The notes: generated from the sequence alone by a model not told the origin. A stretch of DNA of 64,000 nt from Sphaerolaimus hirsutus (GCA_964036195.1 OZ038456.1:23165792-23229791), one strand, 5' to 3'. Shown: positions 23,053-33,699, numbered from the stretch's first letter. Translations and numbers: made by a program.

Positions 23053-23416
23053 GTCTGTTCAATTTTTTTTGTTGTTTCATTGGCATATTAAATGAATCTG
23101 TGAGTTAAGTGGGAAAAATACAAAAATATATTTCACTTACAAACCCGTCACATTGAATTCGTGCATTATATTTGCAAATGTCCACAAAATAATTGGAAAC
23201 AGACTTTAGAAAGCCAGTTTCTGGCAGAAAAATATATGAAAAACTTGGGTATAATATCAATGCCTATCATAACCTAGCTATGAATATCAAATCGGTGAAA
23301 GCAGTTGCACCTACCAGCTCACTCCACAGACCTTTTTTTCATTTTTTACGTGACTGCTTACATTTTCGGCACAATAAGTAAAATACATTTCAACAATACT
23401 TACCCGATAGTGACGT

Positions 23417-23715
23417 AAAAGCGCCATGGCGCTTTTGGCGCTTGGCGCCTTTTTGCTTTGGCGCCATTGGCGCTTGGCGCTGTGCTACGGAAAAGCGCCA
23501 TGGCGCCTTTCAGAATGTGGGCGCCAGGGGCCAAGGGCGCCACAGAAAAAGGGCGCCAAGCGCCAATGGCGCCATGGCGCGGCGCCCTTTGGCGCCCTCA
23601 AATGGCGCCAGCGCCATGGCGCCATTCCATCACTACTTGGCGCTATGACGCCTGTTGCGCCATTGGTGCTTGGCACTGGCGTTTTAACAAGCGCCAAAAA
23701 AAGCGCCAAGGAGTT
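23417..23715. repeat. GCGCCA palindromic repeat, large copy
   Basis: Repeated GCGCCATGGCGC, GGCGCTTGGCGC and inverted forms over about 300 bp, starting at AAAAGCGCCATGGCGCTTTT (23418). Open frames here are by-products of the repeat. Confidence 0.75.
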
Positions 23716-24061
23716 CAAAAAATAGATCATTATTTTATGTAAAAAAATTTCACAAGTAAATAAATGTGTTACTGTACGTGTATTCCAGGAAGAACAAATC
23801 CTCCACTTGCTTATTATGTAAACCATGTCCATGCAATTGCAAGAATAAAAAAAAATCCCAAAAAGTTCCCATCTCAATTCAAATCTTGCTCACGAGCCGA
23901 CAAGCGACGTTCAAATGCATCCTGTTGCATTATGTTCAAAATGAAGCGTCAAGCGCTCATTTTTTAAATAAACAATGAGGTTTCATAGTGTTTCATTGGT
24001 TTCATTCAGAAAAATGCATAGCATGCGGTATAGAAACAAGTATAGAAACATTCTATTGTAT

Positions 24062-24205
24062 TGACTAGTGATGTGAAAAGCGCCAGAACGTTGACGCCAA
24101 GCGCCAAAAGCGCCATGGTGCTTTTCCGATCCCTAGTGCCAAGCGCCAATTGCGCCAGAGCAAAATGGCGCCAAGCGCCAGCACCATGACGCTTTTACAT
24201 ACCTA
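24062..24205. repeat. GCGCCA element with CTAGTGATG end
   Basis: Begins CTAGTGATGTGAAAAGCGCC, then alternating GCGCCAAGCGCCA. Its right edge lies about 75 bp upstream of the 24282 exon. Confidence 0.65.
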
Positions 24206-24281
24206 ACTAGTTTTGACTTTCCCCTCATAACCACCAATTCTTTCAACGCTATTACCAATTCCACACGCCAAACTTTTACAG

Positions 24282-24671
24282 AATCTGTACAGCTACAGCG
24301 GCAGCAGATGGCTGACATTTTTTGTTACCGACACGGCAGCATTCAAAGACAATATGAATATGCTGGTGGCCACGATCCAGCTGTGCGCCTGGTGCCAATC
24401 CCACACCGTGTAAAACGCCCTGTAAAATGTCAGATGTCATGCAAAGTGTCAAAAGTCATGTAAAATGGCCGGTAAAATGGCAAACGTACGTTTGCCATTT
24501 TACCGGGCATTTTATATGACTTTTGACATTTTGCATGAAATTTGACATTTTACATGGCATCTTACAGGGTGTGGGACTGCGCCCAGGTGCCTCAAAGACA
24601 ACCCGAATGTAAACAGCTGCGACGAGCAGATCTGCGTTGAGAAGATCCGCGCCAGACGTGGCAACCTTTAG
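24282..24671 (+). pseudogene. Possible ZP-type terminal exon split by a MITE
   Basis: Acceptor AACTTTTACAG precedes a frame reading NLYSYSGSRWLTFFVTDTAA and then LVATIQLC, which stops being sensible at 24386. Skipping 24387-24590 (MITE plus duplicated GTGC) restores the same frame: LKDNPNVNSCDEQICVEKIR, then ARRGNL and stop TAG at 24669. FVTDTAAFKDN, a Cys-rich QLC...SCDEQIC stretch and a following basic RARR resemble the C-terminal half of zona pellucida domains with a furin-type site. That family call is tentative. It lies 1.2 kb downstream of the vWA exon on the same strand, so both may belong to one extracellular-protein gene. Confidence 0.55.
24387..24586. mobile_element. Palindromic MITE inserted in a coding exon
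   Basis: CTGGTGCCAATCCCACACC at the left is inverted (with changes) at GGTGTGGGACTGCGCCCAG. The inner arms repeat GTAAAATG/CATTTTAC to the dyad GGCAAACGTACGTTTGCC at about 24478. GTGC lies on both sides (24383-24386, 24587-24590). Related sequence flanks 48400-49070. Confidence 0.75.
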
Positions 24672-24702
24672 TTCGGCTGATTGACCGTGCGAATGTTGGA
24701 AT

Positions 24703-25082
24703 ACTAGTGATGGAATTGTTCCATTACCACACGTGAAAAACAATGACTGTGTTATGTTAGAACAGGGTTTATACTGTCTACGTACTTATAAATGTACCTA
24801 GGTATATAGTGTCATGTAAATGGTGGTTTTTCTGGCATTTTTCGACGTCTGTGTACGTTACAAATAAGATTTAGTACTGGGATTTCAAAAAAATTCCGGC
24901 GAAATAATACCCCCCCTCGAAATACCCCCTCGTTTCACGCCCATCAAAATTTGCACTCTGAAAAATAAACCCCCAGGGGGTAATTCGAGCAAATACGGTA
25001 AACATTTTTTCTTGTCGTCACAGCAGGTTGTCTTGTCTGACATTTACGTGTACCACTTTCTGGCACTTTTCCATCACTAGTA
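24703..25082. mobile_element. Element with ACTAGTGATGGAA ends containing a CGAAATACC copy
   Basis: ACTAGTGATGGAATTG at the left and CTTTTCCATCACTAGT at the right are inverted, the same ends as some GCGCCA elements. The interior (about 24745-25001) is a CGAAATACC MITE in reverse orientation, ending AAATACGGTA. Confidence 0.6.
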
Positions 25083-25085
25083 CCA

Positions 25086-26055
25086 CGTAAACTGTAAACT
25101 GTATGTTATCTTGAAATTTTGGAGAGGTTGGAAAAAACCCATGGGATTGGGTGATTTTGTCTGATGTGATTTTTTGCACACTGGTGCAGTTTTTCGCCCA
25201 TTTGAGGCTATGATTGTGTGATTCTTGTGATGAATTGTGATGTAATGTAAACTCAATGAAACCTTTGGTGGTAATTCTCTTAGCAAATAATCACTGTGTG
25301 AGGGTGGTGACATGTCGGTTGTTTTCATGTTGCATTGGGCTGTCCTGTCAAAAAGTGACAAAAATTCAAAACTTTTCAGTGTTTGAAGTTTCCACATTCT
25401 CTCAATGAGAAATTAGGAAAAAATTAATGCAAACTGGGTCTACAATATACATAAAATAAAGAAAATTCAAATATTTACAACCCTGTACAAATGTGCAAGT
25501 TCACTTGGATGCGTTAGCACCAGAGTTGGGAAAGTGTATTTACACTTACCCGAAATACTCGGGTAAATGGGTATTTATATTTACACTTACACTTACACTT
25601 TCATAAAATACCCATACACTTTTTTTACACTTTCTTGGGCAAAATACCCGGGTACAGATAGTGTATTTTTTTCTTTCAGATAACCCTGTTTTATGCTTTG
25701 AGAAAGCATAAAAGGTCATGTACAAAAAATGCATTGAATGTAGAAAATATGGCAAATGTACAAAGTAGCCTTTGATCTACCTACAACCTTTGATCAGTAC
25801 TCATGGTATTCTACAGTTTCATCATACTTTTATAAAAAGGACAAGATCAATGGAAGTTTACCAACTGGATACAAGGTCAACTTTTGCATTGACATTTGCT
25901 GCATGTCCATTCTTGCATTTAAACAGTGTGTGTCGGATTGCTTAATCAGTAAAATATCAACACGGAAAAACTGCCATTATAAGGGAACTTCATACCACTA
26001 CAGTATTTGTTACAGTCTGAAATGTTTCATAAAAGGCTGTAAAATGTAACACTTC
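25086..26055. other. No gene recognised; one long open frame
   Basis: 25525-25670 has reiterated TTTACACTTACCCG/GGGTAAATGGGTAT words. An open + frame at 25756-26049 (97 codons, starts MYKVAFDLPTTFDQYSWYST) has no splice context or family resemblance; it could be chance or an exon. Confidence 0.3.
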
Positions 26056-26059
26056 ATAC

Positions 26060-27037
26060 CACCCCCCCCCCCTCAAAATACCCCCTGGCGCCAGATTTAA
26101 ATCTCCCTACAGATTTTGTAGGGTAGGGCATCTGTCCAATAGATTTTCAACGTTCAGCCAGGTCGACGCACAGTACCGAGAGCAAGGCAGTTCGTGAAAT
26201 ACATGAAAGTTTACCTCGACATCACCGACATTGCAATGTGACGCATTTTACTTAGATTTTGGCCCGGCAATCACGATTTCGTCATTTTTTTGCTGTCGGC
26301 CAACTCATTCTTTTTTTGATTTTGTCGGGCGGGCCACTCGCATAACTCACGATTTTGTATAGTCCCGTTCGCACTTCTTAGTTTTCACTGCCGTACAGCC
26401 GAGACATGAGGGCAGTGCAAATAAAGGAATGCATGCACAAGCACACAAAATCGCGATTTATGCGAGTAATGGGCCCGACAAGATCGAAAAACGAAAGAGT
26501 TGGCTGACGGCCAAAAAATAACGAAATCGTGATATCCGGGCCAAAATCTAAGTAAAACGCGTCACATTGCAATGTCGGTGATGTCGAGGTAAACTTTCAT
26601 GTATTTCACAAACTGCCTTGCTCTCGGTGCGTGTGCGTCGACCTGGCGGAACGTTGAACATCTATCGGGCAGATGCCCTACCCTACCAAATCTGTAGGGA
26701 GAATTAAATCTTGTCCCTCCCAGGTCTTTTCGAGCTGTGGATAAAATAACCCACCCCCTCGAAATACCCATCTGAAATCATGTATGAAATGTACATGATG
26801 TATTTATTGGTGCCAGTTTGCACCGCAGCTACACTTGTAAATAACTTGCGTAAGTAAAAAAGCGATGTGTGTTAAAATGCCCAAATACCGGTTTAGGGCA
26901 TGTTGAACGTATTGTTTACTGCTAATTTCACGAAAATTTCTGACGTAATAATAGCCCCACTTCGAAGAACCCCACCCTCCTCAAAATTTGCTGACGAAAT
27001 AATAAACCCCCATGGGGGTAAAACGAGGTAATACGGT
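26060..27037. mobile_element. CGAAATACC MITE enlarged by a hairpin element
   Basis: Contains CTCAAAATACCCCC at the left and GGGGGTAAAACGAGGTAATACGGTA at the right. The hairpin at 26086-26717 occupies the same place, just inside the left C-tract, as in 11302-12370. Confidence 0.65.
26086..26717. mobile_element. Long hairpin element, second copy
   Basis: GCCAGATTTAAATCTCCCTA at the left and its inverse at the right. The arms run through GTAGGGTAGGGCATCTG, CGACGCACAGTACCGAGAGC, TTGCAATGTGACGC and GATTTTGTCGGGC. Diverged from 11325-11964 but the same architecture and length. Confidence 0.8.
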
Positions 27038-27076
27038 ATAATAAGTCTATTTTTATTCTCGTGACAAAGACGAGTA

Positions 27077-27568
27077 TACTCCGGTTACTTTACACCTTGC
27101 ACGCGTGGTTCCCGTTGGAAGTGTGCCAACGATGGTTAACGCGTGCGAGTTTCATAAAAAGATCACAAAATTGATTGTTGTTATAATGTTATTCATTATA
27201 CTCCGGTTACTTTACACCCTGCACGCGTGGTTCCCGCTGGAAGTGTGCCAACGATGGTTAGCGCGTGCGAGTTGCATAAAAAGATGACGAAATTGATTGT
27301 TGTTATAATGTTATTCATTTACATATTCACATCGATGAATTTTTTCATCTTTTTACGGAAATCGCGTGACTTAACAATCATTGGCACGCTTCCAACACGA
27401 GACATAAATCAGTGCGACGGCAGAGTATCATGTACGCCGAGTATAACATATTCTCATCGATAAATTTTTACATCTTTTTATAGATATCGCATGATTTAAC
27501 AATCATTGGCACGCTTCCAACACGAGACATAAATCAGTGCGAGGGCAGAGTATCATGTCTGCCGAGTA
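27077..27568. mobile_element. Mariner-like MITE, TACTCCG family, internally duplicated
   Basis: TA-flanked TACTCCGG and CCGAGTA ends. The left arm (about 120 bp) is present twice in tandem (27077-27198, 27199-27320), as is the right arm (27365-27446, 27489-27568). Confidence 0.7.
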
Positions 27569-27676
27569 TACCAACGTAAACATAGTCATTTGCTGCTGCA
27601 GCCGAACAACTCAGCTTCGACAGTGCAAAAGGGAGCAACGCGAACAAAGTTGCCGCTTCATCTCACACAGCGCCAA

Positions 27677-28345
27677 CCAGGGGTCAGTTCCGCAAAATGA
27701 GAAGTGAGAAGTGAAATGGCAAATGCCAAGTGAAATGAGAAGTGAGAAGTGAATTGAGAAGAAAATTGGCAAAAGCGAAGTGAAATGAGAAGTGAGAAGT
27801 GAAGTGAGAAGTGAAACGGCACATAAAAATGGCGAGTGAAAATAAAAAGAAAATTTAAGCCATACGTAAACTTGGCAGCCGGCCAAAATATCGCGAAATA
27901 GCTATAAATATAATAAAATAAGGCGGAACCATCTTATAGACAAAAATAGCAATTGTGAAGTTGAAAATTTACAATTTTAGCGATTTTGAGCGCTATCTAT
28001 GTGTTTTCTGTCGCTCTTTGTTGATCTTAAATTCTTAAATCTTAAATATATCTCAAATATTTTGGACGTAGGCCAAGTATACATCAGTGACCCTAAAAAA
28101 CAAATATCAGCTGGCATGGTGCCAATATTTGCACACGCTACATTTTGAACGGAGAAGAATCTGATTGTTCACAAAAAATTACTGGAAATATGGATCGTCA
28201 TTGTGTATCCATTTATCACATTTTTTCAGTTTAACTTTCTACTTGCCAATTCACTTCTCATTTTACTTCGCTTTTGCCAATTCATTTGCCACTTCACTTC
28301 GCATTTGCCAATTCACTTGCCACTTCACTTTGCATTTGCCAATTC
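27677..28345. repeat. GGCAAATG/AGAAGTGA low-complexity MITE tracts
   Basis: 27677 starts CAGGGGTCAGTTCCGCAAAATG, then reiterated GAGAAGTGA. The inverse theme (TTCACTTCGCATTTGCCAA) fills 28245-28345. Sequence between (27860-28200) shows AACTTGGCAGCCGGCCAAA, also the end of the 48499 element. Probably nested and rearranged copies. Confidence 0.45.
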
Positions 28346-28649
28346 AGTCATGGAAATGCACCGGGTCGCCTCGCATGTGTGTCTGTCAACTGGTCCGTAA
28401 TAATTTTGTCAAGATTGCCTAACGTGCATGCACTTGGAGTTCGCTCTGCGACGCGTGTCGGAATCTGAGTTGACGCAGACCAGTTGGCACTTGTGTCAAC
28501 TGCTGTGCGGGTGGGCCGCCATCAGTTGGTGCAGAGCTGCAAATACCCTCAAATGCTTCATGCATTTACATAGTACCTGAGTATAGGTATTTTTCGAGTA
28601 GGAAAGAAAAAAACGTTTTGACAGAAATGTTGATGGCTTGTATTCCCAC
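28346..28649. other. GC-richer unassigned stretch
   Basis: 28360-28530 is CpG-containing with repeated GTCAACTG and inverted CAGTTGGCAC words. I see no exon with splice signals. Confidence 0.3.
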
Positions 28650-29297
28650 TAGGGTGTCAAAAGAATTTTTTTACGGAAAACGGAAACGGAAACAGAAAAT
28701 TTTTTTCAACGGCCGGAAAACGGAACGGAAAACGGAAAAAAATTTGCACTTGGCGGAAAACGGAAACGGAAACGGAAAAAATTTTTCAGCGGCCGGAAAA
28801 CGGAAAAAGAGGCCGGAAAAACGGAAACGGAAAAATCAAATTTGCACGGAAATGGAAAAACTTGCTGGAATTTTGCCGGAAAACAGATAAAATTTGCTGA
28901 AATTTTGCTGGAAGTGGAAAAAATTTGCAGTAATTTTGCTGGAAACAGAAAATTTTTTACATCATTGACAATCTGCATGAATTTTTGCCAGTTTGGCTGA
29001 TCAGAAAACCGAAAGTTGAGCCAGAAAAAGGTAAAATGAGGCGGAAAAATGGAAAATTGAGGCGGAAAATGGAAAAAAGGCAGAAAAACTGGAAATTTAG
29101 GCGGAAAATGGAAAAAAGGCAGAAAAACTGAAAATTTAGCCGGAAAACGGAAAATGAGCCGGAAAAACGGAAACGGAAAAAAATGTTGCCGGAAAACGGA
29201 ACAGAAAACGGAAAAAAAATTTCAGCAGCCGGAAAACGGAACGGAAAACGGAAAAAATTTGCCTGCGGAAAACGGAAAACGGAAATTTGACACCCTA
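28650..29297. mobile_element. hAT-like MITE, GGAAAACGG family
   Basis: Ends TAGGGTGTCAAAAG and TTTGACACCCTA with a perfect 8-bp TSD attcccac (28642-28649, 29298-29305). The interior is almost entirely A/G-biased GGAAAACGGAAACGGAAA units around a conserved core near 28970 (CATGAATTTTTGCCAGTTTG). The Lys/Asn-rich open frames on it are artefacts. Confidence 0.9.
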
Positions 29298-29335
29298 ATT
29301 CCCACTGGTGCACGTGCGGAACTGTCCCCTGGGAG

Positions 29336-29409
29336 CGCGGGTGTCAAACTTTGTGCGTCCGTCTGTTCGAATTGCAAATGTCCAAATTGCCAGCGCGCTG
29401 ATAGATTAG
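29336..29409 (+). CDS. Cys-rich exon with consensus splice donor
   Basis: Frame AGVKLCASVCSNCKCPNCQR, then ADRL, ends at TTAG|GTAAGT (29409/29410), phase 1. The CxxxCxxCxCxxC spacing suggests a zinc- or disulphide-bound module; family unknown. The acceptor would be CTGGGAG at 29329-29335, directly at the worn end of a CCAGTTCCGC MITE (GCGGAACTGTCCCCTGG), so the 3' splice site may be transposon-derived or the exon's true start may be hidden. Same strand as segments A-E downstream. Confidence 0.45.
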
Positions 29410-29589
29410 GTAAGTGAATATATTCATTTTGCAATTTCTCAATGTACAATGTACAATGTTCTGATGTACAACCCGCGAGTGCGGTGCAGAGTTGTTTAAA
29501 ACACTGCAATTTTGCAAAGTACACTAGCGGTCAGAATAGTTGAGACTTTTCACCATAGAGAAATGGGAGTGGAAGTTGTTATAATAATA

Positions 29590-30012
29590 CTGGTGCCAAT
29601 TCCGCAAGTGGAAAAGTTAAAAGTTAAGAGTTGAGTAAAATGACAAATGGCATGCTAAGAGTAAAGTTAAATGATAAATGATGAGTTAAGGGACAAGAGT
29701 AAAGTTAAATGACAAATGATCCAAAAGTTTTTTGTATCCAAATTGTATGTTTTTGTATCCAAATCTTATGTCGAAAAAACAGATTTGGATACAAAAACAT
29801 AAGATCTGGATAAGAAAAAAATAAGATTTGGATACACTTGCTTGACTCTTAACTTTACTTTTATCTCTTAACTAATCATTTGTCATTTAACTTTACTCTT
29901 GAATTTACTCTTGTCACTTTACTCATCATTTACTTATCATTTAACTACTCTTAACTTACCATTTGTCATTTTACTCAACTCTTAACTTTTCCACTTGCGG
30001 AACTGGCCCCAG
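29590..30012. mobile_element. CCAGTTCCGCAAGTG MITE with nested ATCCAAATCTTATG palindrome
   Basis: CTGGTGCCAATTCCGCAAGTG-like left end (up to GGAAAAGTTAA) is inverted at TTAACTTTTCCACTTGCGG and GGCCCCAG on the right. The interior is AAGTTAAATGACAAATGA and its inverse. 29735-29840 is a palindromic insertion related to 10029-10164. Confidence 0.75.
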
Positions 30013-30244
30013 GTATTTAAAAAAGTGTAAAAGCAAACATATACGTTTTCTGTACTTGCGTACTTTCAAAAAGTACACAAGTAAATGAGTACAGGTATTT
30101 TTTTCTGGAGGAAACGTAAATGTATTTATTTAGTAACCGAGTGAGTACACATATTATTTTGAGTACAAACATAAAAAACTTTTGCCAACTACGGTTAAAA
30201 CTGCCACAAAACCAATGAAAACTACTACCAGTGATAATGTGTAT

Positions 30245-30428
30245 ACTGCAGCGACATTGCACCTTACAATGAAATCCACCATATCCCATCTGAATAAACG
30301 AACATACAAAAAAAATGTCATCATATTTATCGAAGCAATTTGATAAATATGATGAAATTTTGTTATGTTTGTTCTTTTATTCAGGTGGGATATGGTAGAT
30401 TTCATTGTAAGGTGTAATGTCGCTGGAG
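30245..30428. mobile_element. Short hairpin element, arms about 85 bp
   Basis: Left arm (CAGCGACATTGCACCTTACA onward) pairs almost throughout with the right arm (to TGTAAGGTGTAATGTCGCTG), with a loop of roughly 10-20 bp at about 30340. The flanks both read TAT, and the empty form is visible in the related repeat at 43553 (AATGTGTATTTGAAATT). Confidence 0.75.
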
Positions 30429-30687
30429 TATATGTGAAATTACACGCTCCCGCGCAATCATTTTGCAAACAGATGAATTTTGCAATTCTGAGCACACACC
30501 AAGATGTTCAGCTGCTGTTTAAAGGCTTAGATGTAGGTGTTGAAAAAACGCTGTTTAAAAATTTCAAGATTCCTAGAAAATTTTGGTTCTTTCGGGTATT
30601 TACTTTGGTTCCGGGTATAAGTGCCAGTTCTCGGTTCCGGTTCGGTTCTCAAGCTCAGTTCCGGTTCTCGGTTCTCGGTTCCCATTG

Positions 30688-31105
30688 GCGCACCGCACAC
30701 TCAAAATTTTCAAGTGCAGTTCGAACTTTTTTGAGTTCCACCAAGGCGGAACTCCAAGTGCAGTTCGAACGATTTTTTAAAAGATTTTTAGGGCATTTTT
30801 TGGACATTCAAACGGAGTCCGGACAAATTCGTACACTTTTCGCTGATTTGCGTGTCATAACATTTCCACGCAGCAAGTTTCTAAATGATTGGGACATTTT
30901 CAATTCCGCCCTTGACTTTCAATTCCACCCATTAGAGAAGGTTGTTGTGAGAAACACATCTCACTTATCTTGCCAAATATATTTGTGAAAAAAATTTTAT
31001 AGGTAGATCTAGGCTTTGTCTTCAAAAATGAATAGATAAATTTTTTAGTAATATCAACTTGTTTAAAAGATATTGAAGTTCACAGTGTGGCATATTTGTG
31101 TAAAC
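30688..31105 (+). repeat. Direct repeat with GGCGCACCGCACACTCAAAA start, copy 1
   Basis: 30688-31105 and 32423-32845 match in direct orientation: GCACCGCACACTCAAAATTT; AGTTCGAAC/GGTTCGAAC; GAGTTCCxCCAAGGC; GGTTGTTxTGxGAAACACAT; GGTAGATCTAGGCTTTGTCT. A third, shorter relative is at 32900-33000. The start motif is related to the ends of 40677-40940 and 54136-57715. Confidence 0.65.
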
Positions 31106-31591
31106 CAAACAAGTTAAAAATAGCTGAAAATATGTACATGATATTAAAAGTGAAATGAAAGTGAAAATTAATAGTGATGTATACAGCTGAAAATGTTGAT
31201 TTTGAAGGTGAAAAGTGACAAGAAAGTGCAATAATGAGTCATTTTAGGTGAAAATTGAGGCAAAGTTAATCAAAAACTGCTCCAGAACCAAGTTAAGCTT
31301 ACAATATATAGACTAGAAAGCTGAAAACACGGTATTTCCCCATTTTTAGTGATTTTCTCCCCTTTTCTACACCTTGAAAAAGCCTGTATATCACTAGTTC
31401 AGGTGTCTTTTTATTTACTTACCTATTTTCAGGTATTTTCTTACCTATATGTGCTTGTATACCCATTTTCTCTATATTTTTCAGTCATTTCCCCTTTTGC
31501 ACATTGAAAAATAGGTACATTTTCCCTATTTTTAGCGATTTTACCCTTTTTATACTCCCTTTTAGCGATTTTCCCTACACCTTTCATTCGT

Positions 31592-31917
31592 ATGAAATAT
31601 GCCAAACGAGTGTCAAAAAGCAAAAAATATTTCACAATTTATTACGTATTTTACATGCACTATAAAGAGCCCACTTTGGAGGTTTTGGCAAAGAGCCCAA
31701 CTGAGCTAAATCCAGAGACTAGAGGAATGAAAAACCCCACGTTCACTGGTCGGCGATTTGTGTCTGAAAATGGGTGCAAACTCAGGCGAACGGGATTTTG
31801 ACGCGGAGACTGCTGAATTTTTGGTTGATGTTCATCGCTGGGGCCGTGGTTCAGGGAGTTCGAGTCCAGGCTTCCATTTGCGCGGATGAAACACACAAAT
31901 TGGCTAAGTGCCAACAG
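31592..31917 (+). CDS. Segment A: exon-like, tandemly duplicated
   Basis: Similar in sequence and order to 53514-53692 (A'). The 3' part reads SICADETHKLAKCQQ up to the donor CAACAG|GTGAGA (31918), phase 0. The equivalent in A' is FICADESRKLA, a stop, then CQQ and GTAATA. An upstream open frame (31592-31801) includes YKEPTLEVLAKSPTELNPET and ends in a different frame, so the exon model is unresolved. Family not recognised. Confidence 0.35.
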
Positions 31918-32422
31918 GTGAGAAGGTTTTCTAAGGTGTTCTAATCATTTTTAGTGTATCTTGTATAGCGGGGCACTTGAGATAAATCACTCGGAAAAAA
32001 ATTGAAGCAAAGCCGCAAGGTTAAGAGGTAGATTTTTTAGATGTGTGAATATCGGAGTATTAATTTGTTTCCTTCAGATTTTGTAAACTAGACACACTTT
32101 TCGCAAGGCAGTTTTGTTCCAGTTAAGTACGAATACTTTTGTCCGAAATTTTTATTTGGCCGCATAGATTGCATACGCTTGTAACTTGATTTTATTAGCT
32201 GCACTGTTTATGTGGGAAAAAATCTAAGCACATTTTTTGGCTCAGTGCCAACATTTCATAATGTAATCAAAATGGATCGGGTGACATATGACAAGTTGTG
32301 AAACGTCCAGGTTGTGAATAGCGATTTGACCGACGTCTACATGACCGATTCTATTTATAATTATAGCGATGTCAAATTTCTGGCAGGTTTCCAACTTGTC
32401 ATACGGGGTGTCTCCCGTTTTA

Positions 32423-32845
32423 AAGGCGCACCGCACACTCAAAATTTTCAAGGGCGGTTCGAACGTTTTTGAGTTCCGCCAAGGCAGAACTCCAAGGGCG
32501 GTTCGAACATTTTTATTTAGGGAAAATGTGGCATTTTTGGGACATTTGGATGAAGTTCACACAAATCCGGATGAATTCACACAGTTTTTGTCCATTTGCA
32601 TATCATAACAAAACGTTTCAAAAACATTGGGACACTTTCAATTCCGCCCTTGACTTAAGAGATACGCCCTTTAGAGAAGGTTGTTATGGGAAACACATCT
32701 TATTTATCTTACCAAACATATTTGTGAAAAAATTTTTATAGGTAGATCTAGGCTTTGTCTTCAAAAATGAATAGAGAAATTTTTTTGTAATATCCACTTG
32801 TTTAAAAGATATCGAAGTTCACCATTTGGCATATTTGTGAAAATT
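32423..32845 (+). repeat. Direct repeat copy 2 of 30688-31105
   Basis: See 30688-31105. Followed at 32900-33200 by a third partial unit, whose end near 33198 (AAATTCGAGTGTGCCGTGC) is inverted relative to the start motif. Confidence 0.6.
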
Positions 32846-33251
32846 GAAACTGAATTCCTCCCTCTAGAAAGTGTCCGAATGTTTTCTTGCCTAGATGGTG
32901 CACTGACACTCAAAATTGTCAAGGGCGGTTTGGACGTTTTTGAGTTTCGCCAAGGCGGAATTCCAAGGGTGGTTCAGACATTGTGCACTTTCCTACCTGT
33001 CTGAGATAATTCCACCCATGCACAATCCGGGGCAATTCCGCCATCGTGCAAAGTGTTCGAACGTTTCATGTGCGGAATTGAAATCGAGGGCAGTTCGAAC
33101 GTTTTTGGATTCCGCCCCTGTGTTTAATTCCGCCCTTTTGAATTCCGCCCTTGAAAAAGTGTTCGAACTGCAACTGAAAATTCGAGTGTGCCGTGCAACA
33201 AAGGGTACTGGGTTTCTGGGACTGCATGAATGCCTTTTTCTTTTCACCCAG

Positions 33252-33321
33252 GAGCGGCGCTGAGACTCGACACCAGCCGCCGCGAGTTTGCCACGTTTAA
33301 CAACAAACAATTCAGCCACAT
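33252..33321 (+). CDS. Segment B: small exon-like, duplicated
   Basis: Bounded by CTTTTCACCCAG and CACAT|GTGAGC. Its homologue at 58356-58409 has the same boundaries (TTTGCACAG, ACAT|GTGAGT). In the frame ending phase 2, the C-terminal parts align as ATFNNKQFSHM and ARFKYKKYRNM, but upstream an indel shifts one copy. Conservation of both splice sites and of that frame argues for a former or present coding exon. Function unknown. Confidence 0.4.
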
Positions 33322-33699
33322 GTGAGCTTTTGTGTGTTCAATGACTATACTTTTTGAAGTCGGTATATTTGGAAAATGTTCTGTTCTTGGAACAACCAGA
33401 AGTCTCGTTTTGTGTAAAAAATTTTTTTCAGGAGTCTCGTTTTAGTTGATTTATTGCGAGTTTGCTTGATTTCCACTAAAAGCCGTCAGATTGTGTGGGT
33501 CTTAATCCGTTTTTGTAGACATTTCAGTAATTAAAATCCATCTAATCGAACACTGCTCACATAAAAAATTCACGAAAATCTCTACTCTAAAAAATTTAAT
33601 ACAATAAATTCCCGACTGGTGTCCATGTTGCACATTTTTGCAAATTGCGGTGGCGATTTTCATTCGAAATAGAGATGGCCGGGGGTTTTTCAAAAAGTT

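Noticed and set aside
23426..23877. Ala/Trp/His-rich open frames (MAPLALGA-like) on both strands
   Set aside because: Products of GCGCCA repeat units (ATGGCGCC gives Met-Ala); seen in all copies of that family.
28618..29524. Long open frames rich in Lys, Asn, Gly, Arg or Phe (both strands)
   Set aside because: They are translations of the periodic GGAAAACGG transposon arms. The same pattern appears in every copy of that family (45.1, 47.3, 55.3 kb).
30365..30988. 207-codon plus-strand open frame
   Set aside because: It runs through a hairpin arm, a GGTTCTCGGTTC low-complexity tract and a dispersed repeat, with no splice or composition support.
31845..31885. tRNA-like B box (AGTTCGAGTCC)
   Set aside because: No matching A box or cloverleaf stems, and the sequence is homologous to segment A' at 53.6 kb, which lacks the motif.
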